Shown: piece by piece, positions 7,015 to 15,202 of the stretch
Layout: the number at the start of each line of letters is the position of its first letter
Numbering within the stretch: position 1 is the first letter of the stretch
Assembly (NCBI RefSeq): GCF_007753095.1
Contig: NZ_CP036348.1
Span: 7,355,411 to 7,419,410 of the forward strand
Length of the DNA stretch: 64,000 nucleotides
DNA from: Rosistilla carotiformis
GTDB lineage: Bacteria; Planctomycetota; Planctomycetia; Pirellulales; Pirellulaceae
Direction of reading: 5' to 3'
Translations under genes and position numbers: made by a program
The notes under the pieces: model-generated
The model's input: only the letters and a program-made list of their open reading frames with translations
Database searches by the model: none
Told to the model about the DNA's origin: nothing

Positions 7015-9468
7015 ATGATGAGCGATTTGATGAAAACAACCGACAGCAGTGCGACCGACGAGGGTTCGGCGGCGATGCCAGAACTGGAGCAAACCTTGGC
7101 GCACGATGGAGCGAGTCCGTCGGCAGGGAGCGACGCGGACACTGCGAAGGGGACCAAACAGAGTCGCGATCTGGCGTTTGCTGTTGCGCTGCTGAAGATG
7201 GGGCACGCCAACGTGCGGACTCTTGCCGGAGCGGCGAAGAGCTGGACGACGCACGGCAATCTGTCGCTGGCCGATCATTTGTTCGAGCAGAAGACGATCT
7301 CGGCCGACCAGCGAACGGCGGTCCAACGGCGCTCTCAACAGATGCTGACGTCGATCGCCAAGCTGGATCGCAATGCTCGCAGCAACGGTGCCAACGGAAA
7401 CAAGGACCCGATGACCAGTTCGGATCGCGAGCAGCATTGGCTGGCTCAATTGGATCCCAACGGCAAGGTCGCCAAGTTGCTGGGGATCGCCGATACGTCG
7501 GTCCTGTCGCAGGACGAGGTCCAAGACCGGCAGGTCGGTTCGCGCTACACGTTGCTGCGTAAGTTGGGGCAGGGCGGTCTGGGGATCGTCTGGTTGGCTC
7601 GCGACCAAAACCTGCAGCGTTATGTGGCGGTGAAAGAGATCTCCCGCGAAGTGGCTCCGGGCGATGTCGCTTTGGACCACTTCCGCCGCGAAGCCGAGAT
7701 CACCGGCCGGCTGGAACATCCCGGGATCGTTCCGGTCTATCAATACGGCGAGGATGAAGCGACGGGCAAGTCGTTTTATGTGATGCGGTTTCTTGGCAAG
7801 CGGACGATGCAGGATGCGATCGCCGAATACCACGAACGACGCGAAGCGGGAAACGACGACCCGATGATGCTGCACCGATTGCTGTCGGCGCTGATCAACG
7901 TCTGCAATTCGGTCGGGCACGCGCATTCGCGCAAGGTGATCCATCGCGATCTAAAACCGGAAAACGTCGCTCTCGATGAGTTCGGCCAAGTGACCCTATT
8001 GGATTGGGGCTTGGCGATGATCAACGACGCGTCGGGGATGTACGAAGTCAACGGCCGGACCGAACCGGGCGACTTGCACAGCGTCGGTTCGACGCAGGTC
8101 GGCCGCGTGCTGGGAACGCCCCTCTACATGGCTCCCGAACAAGCGTCGGGGCGGCTGGACGAAGTCGATGAACTGACCGACGTGTTCGCGCTTGGCGGGA
8201 TTCTGTACGCGATCCTGACCGGCGTCGCACCGCACCAATCGGCGATCGAAGACGCGGAGACGGGGAGCAGCCGGTCGGACATCATGTCGCAGATCGTTGC
8301 TGGCGAAGTTGTGCCGCCGATCAAATTGGTGCCGTCGGTGCCGCCGGAATTGAACGCGATCTGCGTCAAAGCCCTCTCGAGCAAGCGGTATCTGCGCTAC
8401 GAATCGGCCAAGGCGCTGGAGGTCGAGATCGAGCGATTTATCGCCGGCACACCGGTGCATGCCTACAAACCTCCCACCAAACAACGCCTCAAACGCTGGA
8501 TGGCCGATCATCCGACGGCAACGCAGTCGCTGCTGTTGGCCACTTCGCTGCTGTTGATCGGTGGCGCGGCGATCGCTTACACCGCGCGTCAAGGCAGGTC
8601 GGCGCTGCAGCAGGCGCGTTATGCGTCGGCTCAAGAGTTCACACGCGAACTCGAAGTGAATTTGAACTTCGAGACCGAGGGGATGGTCCGCAACCTGCAC
8701 TTCGTTTCCGAGCTGCCGCTGATGGAAGCTGTCGTTGCATCGCATCAAGGTGGCACCGCAATCGCTCCGCAGTCGGACGGATCGATGGCCGAAGTCGGGC
8801 CAGTCGAATTGCTGAACCGCCAGGCGCATCTGTTCGGCGGTTTGCTGAAGGCGAACCCCGCCTACTTGGTCGCGTATTCATGCATCGAAGAGGAAGGAGG
8901 GGGGATCCGCGAACTGATTCGATCCGAACGCAGTGGAGTCGGGCGACGCGTCTTTCGTGTGCCCGAGCGAGATCTTTTAGCACGCGAGGCGAGCGAGCGC
9001 GACGAGGAGGGAACCCAAGTGATCCATTCGCTGCGTCCCGACGACGTGGTGCTGATCACCAACGACCAAATAAGCGAGAACGTGCCGGTCAACAACCGAT
9101 CGCCGTTGGTCGTCAGTGGCGTCCAGGCGACCTTCGACAGCAACGGCCTCCTGTTTGGCTTGAACATTATCGAACTCGATCTCCGCAGTCGCTTGGAGGA
9201 ACTATTCACCGCCGTCGCTCCCGAACGGGTGACGATCTACGTGACCGATATCGCGGGCAGTATCGTGTTGCAGTTCCACAATGGACGCGTTCAAGCTGTC
9301 GATAACGCTTCGATTACCGACGAGTTTGCTCAGCTGAAAACCTTCTTCGCCGAAGGTGCAACGGCCAGCGAATTTGGCGACGGCTCCAAGGTCTTCGCCC
9401 GCCGAGTTCAGCTGGGCGGATCGCCGAAAGCTCAGCTGGGAATCATCGCCTACATCCAACACGACTAG
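7015..9468 (+). CDS. transmembrane serine/threonine protein kinase with C-terminal sensor-like domain
   Basis: An 817-residue protein. After a ~170-residue N-terminal region comes a Hanks-type kinase: glycine loop GQGGLG (from residue 185), VAVKEI lysine, HRDLKPEN (His310, Asp312), DWG in place of the usual DFG (Asp330), and GTPLYMAPEQASG. One membrane helix lies at residues ~504-525 (SLLLATSLLLIGGAAIAY). The last ~290 residues lie outside the cytoplasm and look like a double-Cache sensor (FTRELEVNLNFETEGMVRN..., later VTIYVTDIAGSIVLQFHNG). The start is set by GGGGAGAG ten bases upstream; a longer frame back to 6763 would overlap the regulator gene. The kinase-first, sensor-last order is typical of planctomycetes. 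Ligand and targets unknown. Confidence 0.88.
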   Translation: MMSDLMKTTDSSATDEGSAAMPELEQTLAHDGASPSAGSDADTAKGTKQSRDLAFAVALLKMGHANVRTLAGAAKSWTTHGNLSLADHLFEQKTISADQRTAVQRRSQQMLTSIAKLDRNARSNGANGNKDPMTSSDREQHWLAQLDPNGKVAKLLGIADTSVLSQDEVQDRQVGSRYTLLRKLGQGGLGIVWLARDQNLQRYVAVKEISREVAPGDVALDHFRREAEITGRLEHPGIVPVYQYGEDEATGKSFYVMRFLGKRTMQDAIAEYHERREAGNDDPMMLHRLLSALINVCNSVGHAHSRKVIHRDLKPENVALDEFGQVTLLDWGLAMINDASGMYEVNGRTEPGDLHSVGSTQVGRVLGTPLYMAPEQASGRLDEVDELTDVFALGGILYAILTGVAPHQSAIEDAETGSSRSDIMSQIVAGEVVPPIKLVPSVPPELNAICVKALSSKRYLRYESAKALEVEIERFIAGTPVHAYKPPTKQRLKRWMADHPTATQSLLLATSLLLIGGAAIAYTARQGRSALQQARYASAQEFTRELEVNLNFETEGMVRNLHFVSELPLMEAVVASHQGGTAIAPQSDGSMAEVGPVELLNRQAHLFGGLLKANPAYLVAYSCIEEEGGGIRELIRSERSGVGRRVFRVPERDLLAREASERDEEGTQVIHSLRPDDVVLITNDQISENVPVNNRSPLVVSGVQATFDSNGLLFGLNIIELDLRSRLEELFTAVAPERVTIYVTDIAGSIVLQFHNGRVQAVDNASITDEFAQLKTFFAEGATASEFGDGSKVFARRVQLGGSPKAQLGIIAYIQHD

Positions 9469-9548
9469 CGGCCCCGCTACGCGAGCGACGCGTTGCCTTT
9501 GCCGGTTGTGGAACGCCCCGATGCCAGGGTTCCACTTCGCACTGGTTG

Positions 9549-10589
9549 CTACGAATGCGTGGCCGATGCTTCCGGCGCTTGCTGTCGAGCATCGATGTAC
9601 AGCGTTTTCACAAACACCATCGCAACCACGACCATCGGTGCGGCGAGCATCACGCCGAGGATCCCGACGACAACACCCATCAGCAACTGAGCTGCGATGG
9701 TCAGGACTGGCGGCAACGAGACCTCTCGCTGTTGCACGATCGGCGTGATGAGATAACTCTCCAGCGTCTGCAACACGAAATTGAACAGCAAGACATACAG
9801 CACCATCTGCGTGCCGACATTCACAGCCAACAGCATCTGCGGAACGGCGGCCAGCAGGGGACCGATATTGGGAATAAAGGTCAGCAGTGCTGCGAGCACG
9901 CCGAGTGTGATCGGCATCGGAATTCCAAACGCCCACATTCCGATCGCCGTGGCGATTCCGACGATCGCCATCGAGACAAACCGGGCGACGATCCAGCGTT
10001 GCAGCGAACCGTTCATCCGATCGAGAACCTTCTGCGTGCGAGCCCGTTTCCCTGGTGGCATCAATTTAACGAGGCCGTCGCGATAGAGATCGGGATCGTA
10101 AGCGGCGTACAATCCGATAAAGAAGATCACCAACGCCGCGGTCATTCCCCACCCCAACGACTGCAATCGCTGAAGCACCGCCGGCAGGATGTCGCTGCTC
10201 GACTGCGTCAGTTGCTCTTCGATATCCGAAACGTCGGGCAAATGCTTCTGGGCCCAGGCGTGTTGTTCCAATTGCTCGTTTGCCGTTTGCGCGGCCGATT
10301 GCAATTGATTCCACAGTTCATCGGCCCGATCGGCCACCTGAGATCCCAATTGGAAGATGCCCAGCCCGATGGCGACCAGCATCAGGGCAACGACCACGAG
10401 ATAGGTGGTGCGGTAGGAGAGCGATAGCTTTTTCGCCGACCAGGCGCTGATCGCATGCACGAAGACTCCAAACAACAAACCTGCGAGTATTAGCAGGCTG
10501 ACATTCAGTGTTGGGACCAACAGACCTGCCGTCGCCAAGACGAGGGCGATCAGCAGCAGAGCAAATAGGGAGGTTTTGGCTTTGGACAT
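9549..10589 (-). CDS. AI-2E family transporter (PerM/DUF20)
   Basis: A 346-residue membrane protein with about eight hydrophobic segments. An N-terminal pair or triple of helices is followed by a ~100-residue soluble stretch (ADELWNQLQSAAQTANEQLEQ), then the family signature region LRQ... around LTFIPNIGPLLAAVPQ, and a C-terminal segment SYLITPIVQQREVSLPPVLTI that is characteristic of the family. The start at 10589 (MSKAKTSLFAL) is preferred to an upstream in-frame ATG that adds a polar tail. It converges on the kinase gene with an 80-bp gap. Family members include AI-2 exporters and Na+/H+ antiporters; the transported species here is not determined. Confidence 0.85.
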   Translation of the reverse strand: MSKAKTSLFALLLIALVLATAGLLVPTLNVSLLILAGLLFGVFVHAISAWSAKKLSLSYRTTYLVVVALMLVAIGLGIFQLGSQVADRADELWNQLQSAAQTANEQLEQHAWAQKHLPDVSDIEEQLTQSSSDILPAVLQRLQSLGWGMTAALVIFFIGLYAAYDPDLYRDGLVKLMPPGKRARTQKVLDRMNGSLQRWIVARFVSMAIVGIATAIGMWAFGIPMPITLGVLAALLTFIPNIGPLLAAVPQMLLAVNVGTQMVLYVLLFNFVLQTLESYLITPIVQQREVSLPPVLTIAAQLLMGVVVGILGVMLAAPMVVVAMVFVKTLYIDARQQAPEASATHS

Positions 10590-10884
10590 TCGAGGCTGAC
10601 GATTCCTGGGGTGAGCTTTTTGAAGATGACCCACTGCAACAATCGCGCCATCGATCGATGGGACCGGTTTTCGCACCTTCGACGCCGTCGATTGCTCGGC
10701 CTGCTTCCGACCTGATCGCTACCAGTTCACCCACGCGTTTGGTCCAGATCTTGCGAGGGTTTTGCTGTAGAAAGCTCGCAGCACGCCGCAGAGTGATGGT
10801 GAGCACGATTGCACCGAAACCGTAAGAGTGATGCAATGAGAGATGCATTCCCCACCGAAGCGAGCCCACCACGGAGACGGCATC

Positions 10885-12414
10885 ATGCAGGATGAATCGC
10901 CAAAGACCAACACCGATCTGATCGACGCGTTGCGGTCGGCGGAAGTTTACGACGACGCCAGCGGGCCGCCGCAAGAGATCCAAACGCACATCTCGTATCT
11001 GTTTTTAACCGACGCGCACGTCTACAAACTGAAGAAGCCGGTCGACTTCGGATTCTTGGATTATTCGACGGTTGCCAAGCGGCACGCAGCGTGTGAGGCC
11101 GAGGTCGAACTGAACCGCCGCATGGCGGCGAACATCTATCGGGGCGTTCTTCCGGTCGGCCGAGATCACGACGGGAAATGGAGAATCGGCGGCGAGGTCC
11201 CTCCCGTCGATTGGTTGGTTGCGATGCGGCGGCTGCCCGAAGAACGTTGCCTGACGCAGATGATCCAACGAGAGGATTGGGGTGATCGAGACGTCGCACC
11301 GATCGTCGACATGTTAACCGCGTTCTACCGCCAATTGCCGCCGGTCGAAATGCCAACCTATCGCGATTGTTATCGTCAGCATGTGCTCGACAACGGGAAC
11401 GAGCTACTCGATGCAAAACATCAATTGCCGCCAACCGTGGTCCAACGCGTACAAGCGGCTCAGCTGCAGTTCATGTTCTTGCGCGGCGATGCGTTGCTGC
11501 AGCACCGCGTTGCCGATGGCCACCTCGTCGAAGGGCATGGCGATCTGCGGGCCGAACACATCTACCTGACCGATCCGCCGGTCGCGATCGATTGCATCGA
11601 ATTCAGCCGCGAGTTGCGGTTGGTCGACATCGCCGATGAATTGAGCTTCTTTGCGATGACATGCGACGATGCGGGTGTCCCCGAGTTGGGCGAAGCGGTG
11701 CTGCGGCGCTGCTGCCAAGCGTTGGGAGATGCCCCCGATCCGCAATTGATAGCCTTTTATCGATGCTATCGCGCTTGTGTGCGAGCAAAGGTGGAAGCGT
11801 TGCGATCCGATCAAACCACGGAGGCGTCGGGATCCGATTCCCAGCCAGGAGCCGTGCGGTTGATCGAGCTGGCCGACCGATACGCCCAGCAATTGGGAAG
11901 CCCGACAGCCGTGATCGTTCGTGGGCTCAGCGGGACCGGCAAGACAACCGTTGCCAAGGCGCTCGCCGAGAAAATGGGAGCGGTCCATCTGTCGACCGAT
12001 GCGCTGCGGAAGGCAAACTCGCCGGACGATGATGTGAACTACGACGCGCAGTCGCGCCAACAGGTCTACAGCGCGATGTTCGACCAGGCGATAGAGCATC
12101 TGCAAAACCGAGTTCCGGTCGTCGTCGACGGCACGTTTTTGCAAGCCGATCTATTACGAGAGGCCCAGCAGCGGTTGGCCGCTGCGGGTGACAAGGTCGT
12201 CGTCGCGACATGCATCTGTCCCGAGGAGGTGGCGATCGACCGCATCCGCCAGCGGCAACGTCGCAGCGATTCGTTGTCCGATGCCGACGAAACGGTCTAC
12301 CGGCAGCAGGTCGCCCAGGCGGATCGGGTCTCTCCCAGCATGGCTGGAATCAAGGTCGATACGACCGCCGACATGCCGGTGATCCTCGAAGAAATTCGCC
12401 GCGGCATCATGTAA
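10885..12414 (+). CDS. bifunctional APH-like kinase / AAA (zeta-toxin-like) ATPase
   Basis: A 509-residue fusion. Residues ~20-300 are an aminoglycoside-phosphotransferase-fold domain with HGDLRAEH as the catalytic loop (~residue 218) and IDCIEFSRELR...DIADELSF as the metal-binding part. Residues ~335-509 form a P-loop kinase with GLSGTGKT (~residue 347), a LID region rich in arginine (RIRQRQRRSD), and VDGTFLQADLLRE. This architecture is widespread as an uncharacterised bifunctional protein; despite the APH name it is not evidence of antibiotic resistance. GGAGA precedes the ATG at 10885. The TAA stop abuts a MITE-like element. Both active sites look intact. Confidence 0.82.
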   Translation: MQDESPKTNTDLIDALRSAEVYDDASGPPQEIQTHISYLFLTDAHVYKLKKPVDFGFLDYSTVAKRHAACEAEVELNRRMAANIYRGVLPVGRDHDGKWRIGGEVPPVDWLVAMRRLPEERCLTQMIQREDWGDRDVAPIVDMLTAFYRQLPPVEMPTYRDCYRQHVLDNGNELLDAKHQLPPTVVQRVQAAQLQFMFLRGDALLQHRVADGHLVEGHGDLRAEHIYLTDPPVAIDCIEFSRELRLVDIADELSFFAMTCDDAGVPELGEAVLRRCCQALGDAPDPQLIAFYRCYRACVRAKVEALRSDQTTEASGSDSQPGAVRLIELADRYAQQLGSPTAVIVRGLSGTGKTTVAKALAEKMGAVHLSTDALRKANSPDDDVNYDAQSRQQVYSAMFDQAIEHLQNRVPVVVDGTFLQADLLREAQQRLAAAGDKVVVATCICPEEVAIDRIRQRQRRSDSLSDADETVYRQQVAQADRVSPSMAGIKVDTTADMPVILEEIRRGIM

Positions 12415-12415
12415 G

Positions 12416-12560
12416 CGCAATACCGTTCAACGAAGGAGCTTCGGACCGTCGAAAGAAATTGCGGTCGGACGTAGTGGACGAGGTTACGAGTCCCAGCGAT
12501 TTGGTCTGATGCCAAAGGACTCGTAACCTCGTCCACTACGCTTCGTTGAACGGTATTGCG
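12416..12560 (+). mobile_element. MITE-like palindromic element, copy 1
   Basis: A 145-bp element with terminal inverted repeats CGCAATACCGTTCAACGAAG (12416-12435) and its complement at 12541-12560. Nested inside is a second, 23-bp inverted repeat beginning GTAGTGGACGAGG (12471-12493, complement 12517-12539) around a 23-nt loop. It has no coding capacity. It begins two bases after the stop codon of the APH/AAA gene and is followed seven bases later by a second copy. A third copy is at 62.3 kb. Confidence 0.8.
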
Positions 12561-12567
12561 TATAAGC

Positions 12568-12720
12568 GCAATACCGTTCAACGAAGGAGCCTCGGACCGT
12601 CGAAAGAATTAGCCCCGGGACGTAGTGGACGTAGTGGACGAGGTTACGAGTCCCAGCGATTTGGTCTGATGCAAAAGGACTCGTAACCTCGTCCACTACG
12701 CTTCGTTGAACGGTATTGCG
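12568..12720 (+). mobile_element. MITE-like palindromic element, copy 2
   Basis: Tandem neighbour of copy 1, same orientation, with the same outer and inner inverted repeats. It differs by a few bases, and a GTAGTGGAC block is duplicated at about 12620-12640. Copies 1 and 2 are separated only by TATAAGC, and GTAAGCG flanks the pair on both sides. Confidence 0.8.
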
Positions 12721-12932
12721 TGTAAGCGGATCCGGCCGCGCCGGGGCGTCTCGAATCGCCCGGCGGCCTCGATCTTCATCTCTTCTCGGCACGTGGTTTG
12801 CGACGTTTGCAATGTATCGGATCCGATGGGCGATCGCCCCGATTGGAAGCTCGTAGAGCGTTATCGGCGACCACTCGCGGTGTCGGATCTACCGAACTGG
12901 ACGATACGAAACCAACTTGCAAATGGAGACCG

Positions 12933-13616
12933 ATGATGAAGATGCGAATCTATTCTTGCGCGGCACTGGTAGCACTCGCTGTCGTGGGCTGTGAGGAACC
13001 GGGCGACTACACAACGCCCAACCCGGCGAGCCCGACGGCGACCGACGCGTTGCCCGTCGATCCAATAACCGTCGATCCGGTCGCGGTCGATCCGGCGACC
13101 AATGTTCCGGCGGCTAGCGATCCGAAGACTGGCGATCCAGCAGCACGTGTCGAGCAGTCGACGTCAGCTGTTGCGATCTGCGAATTGGTACCGGTCGGCG
13201 ACAGCAAAGTCCGCGGTGCGGTGCGATTTACTCAGGAGGGGGATGTCGTCAAAGTCCGCGGCGAGGTGACTGGGTTAACTCCCGGAAAGCATGGGTTCCA
13301 TGTCCATGAAAAGGGAGACCTTTCGGACAAGGAGACTGGCAAATCGACCGGTGGACACTTCAATCCGACCGATCAGCCGCATGGCAAGATGAGCGATGAG
13401 AAGCGACACGTCGGCGATCTTGGCAACATCGAAGCGAACGAAGAGGGGATCGCGATGATCGAAATCGACGATTCGGTGATCTCGTTGACCGGTGAACATT
13501 CGATCGTCGGACGTGCGATCGTGATCCATGCTGAAGCCGACCAGTTCACGCAACCGAGCGGTGACGCCGGGGATCGCGTTGCGTTCGGTAAGATCGAAAA
13601 CGCTTCCGCCGAATAA
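12933..13616 (+). CDS. Cu/Zn superoxide dismutase family lipoprotein
   Basis: A 227-residue lipoprotein: signal peptide with lipobox LAVVGC, a Pro/Asp/Val-rich linker of ~50 residues (repeated VDP and DPxT units), then a Cu/Zn-SOD domain. All metal ligands are visible: HGFHVHEKGD (two Cu His), GGHFNP (bridging His), QPHGKM and KRHVGDLGN (Zn His, His, Asp), and AIVIHAEAD (last Cu His). The active-site arginine in GDAGDR is present. Both cysteines of the usual intrasubunit disulfide are missing (GKSTGGHF and DRVAFGKI). GGAG precedes the start at 12933. Role: extracytoplasmic superoxide removal, anchored to a membrane. Confidence covers the family; activity without the disulfide is an inference. 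Confidence 0.85.
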   Translation: MMKMRIYSCAALVALAVVGCEEPGDYTTPNPASPTATDALPVDPITVDPVAVDPATNVPAASDPKTGDPAARVEQSTSAVAICELVPVGDSKVRGAVRFTQEGDVVKVRGEVTGLTPGKHGFHVHEKGDLSDKETGKSTGGHFNPTDQPHGKMSDEKRHVGDLGNIEANEEGIAMIEIDDSVISLTGEHSIVGRAIVIHAEADQFTQPSGDAGDRVAFGKIENASAE

Positions 13617-13739
13617 AGCGTCTCGCTTCTAAGTGAACTTCATTCCTTGCCGGGCGACCGACCGCAACGTGTCCATCGGTGATCGCAGGTTCGATCGCCC
13701 GCGCAGCAGGATTTTCTTTTTCATGTGGAGATCAAAGCG

Positions 13740-14039
13740 ATGCCACGGTGGAGCGACAAAGACCAGCGTCAATACGAGCACATCAAGGAGAGTCAACGGG
13801 ACAGCGGAAGGTCGGAAGCGCGTGCTAAAGAGGTAGCGGCTAGGACCGTCAACAAGCAGCGGCGTGAAGAAGGGCGTACCCCGAACACGACAACGCAAGG
13901 GACCGGGAATCCAAATACTCCGCTTGAAGACCGAACGGTCGACGCGCTGCGGAACATCGCATCGAATCTCAACATTAGCGGCCGCAGCAAGATGAGAAAA
14001 CGCGAATTGATTGAAGCGATTCGCAGCCGCCGTTCTTGA
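13740..14039 (+). CDS. small Rho-N-domain protein (often named plasmid stabilization protein)
   Basis: A 99-residue, very polar protein beginning MPRWSDKDQRQYEHIKES. The N-terminal half (KEVAARTVNKQRREEGRTPN) is strongly conserved in a small family often labelled 'plasmid stabilization' without good evidence. The C-terminal ~40 residues (TVDALRNIASNLNISGRSKMRKRELIEAIR) match a Rho termination factor N-terminal / SAP-like helix-extended-loop-helix fold. GGAG lies 11 bases upstream of the start at 13740. It sits with CsbD-type small stress proteins, suggesting a stress role (inference). Confidence 0.75.
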   Translation: MPRWSDKDQRQYEHIKESQRDSGRSEARAKEVAARTVNKQRREEGRTPNTTTQGTGNPNTPLEDRTVDALRNIASNLNISGRSKMRKRELIEAIRSRRS

Positions 14040-14337
14040 TCTACGTCGTGCGGCGATTCATCGGAAACGAAGCATCGACGGCGTGATCGGTTCTCAACCA
14101 TCCTGGCTCGCCACCGCTCGCGCCCTATTTTGCGAGCTTTCTCAAAGTTTGCGACTTGTGCAAATTCGAAGACGTGGCAGCAGCGGACGATGCAGCAAAC
14201 CGCCATGTCGAAGGGCGTTGCATCGTCGAAGTCGGACCGCGTTGGTACATCGTTTGCGACGAGAGAACAGCAACTGCTTCCCAATTGAGTGCATTCCTCA
14301 AGCAGCAGAAAACAATAAACGAAAAGGAAGAACCACC

Positions 14338-14766
14338 ATGGCAACGAAACAAGAAACCCGTGGACAGTGGAATTCGATCCAAGGGGCTGTCAAAGAGAAA
14401 TACGGACAGATCACCGACGATGAACTGCGAGAAGTCGAAGGCGAGAAAGAGCAGTTGATCGGATTGATTCAACAGAAAGTCGGCGCCGCCCGAACGGAGG
14501 TCGAATCGTTCGTTAACAAAGTCTACCAGGAGTGCGGGGCGACATGCTCGAACCTCTCGGACCGCGCGGCGAGCTATGCCGAAGCGACCGGCGAACGGAT
14601 GCGTCAAGGCTACGATCAATCAACGCGTGCCGTGGCTCAGCGTCCGATGGAGTCGATCGTGACCGCATTTGGTATCGGCTTGTTGGCCGGTGTCGCAATC
14701 GGGTATTCGCTCGCCACCGACCGCTATCGCGAGCCCACCTGGCGCGACCGCTTCATGAACCGCTAA
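14338..14766 (+). CDS. CsbD-like / DUF883-like membrane-anchored stress protein
   Basis: A 142-residue protein in two parts. Residues 1-45 (ETRGQWNSIQGAVKEKYGQITDDEL...GEKEQLIG) match the CsbD motif. The rest is helical and amphipathic and ends in a membrane helix, SIVTAFGIGLLAGVAIGYSLA, followed by a basic-acidic tail, as in ElaB/YqjD-type DUF883 proteins that tether ribosomes or respond to stress. An A-rich purine tract AAAAGGAAG precedes the ATG at 14338. The 298 bp upstream (14040-14337) hold no gene I can support. Fusion of CsbD and DUF883 features in one small protein is a slight oddity. Confidence 0.75.
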   Translation: MATKQETRGQWNSIQGAVKEKYGQITDDELREVEGEKEQLIGLIQQKVGAARTEVESFVNKVYQECGATCSNLSDRAASYAEATGERMRQGYDQSTRAVAQRPMESIVTAFGIGLLAGVAIGYSLATDRYREPTWRDRFMNR

Positions 14767-14829
14767 CCCGCATCGATTTACTCGTGCGTCCATCGTTCCA
14801 AGTCACTCGTTAAACAGGAATTTCATCCC

Positions 14830-15069
14830 ATGCCTACTGAAAACAGAACCCAACAACGCAATCCGTCAACGAACGCTGTGCATAACCAGGTCGAAGCCGC
14901 GACGCACTCCGCCGCCGAAAGTATCCAAGAGTATGGCAGCCATTACGTTGCCGAACCGGCGAAGGATATCTTTGCACTGCTCAGCGATTACGCGAAGGAC
15001 CGACCCGACGTCATGGCCGTCTGGTCGTTCGGACTGGGTGTCGTTGTGGGTTGGAAGCTTCGCGGTTAA
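14830..15069 (+). CDS. small hydrophobic-tailed protein, unknown
   Basis: A 79-residue protein, polar at the N terminus (MPTENRTQQRNPSTNAV), with a central amphipathic region and a C-terminal hydrophobic segment VMAVWSFGLGVVVGWKLRG that could be a membrane anchor. The ending resembles that of the gene 63 bp upstream (helix then short basic tail), so the two may be related and act together. AACAGGAAT precedes the start. I do not recognise a named family. Confidence 0.6.
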   Translation: MPTENRTQQRNPSTNAVHNQVEAATHSAAESIQEYGSHYVAEPAKDIFALLSDYAKDRPDVMAVWSFGLGVVVGWKLRG

Positions 15070-15202
15070 TACGAAACGGATCGCAAGCATCCCCGAATCG
15101 CTGAGATGCGAGCGACCATGAAAGATGCTGGGGCCGCGTGTTCGAACTTGGAACGCGCGCCCCGCGTCGCGATAGGGATTCTTCAGCGATGCAGTGGATC
15201 GG

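Noticed and set aside
10885-12414. Aminoglycoside resistance gene
   Set aside because: The APH-fold domain fused to a P-loop kinase is a housekeeping-type family of unknown role; no resistance-specific features or mobile context beyond a small MITE-like element.
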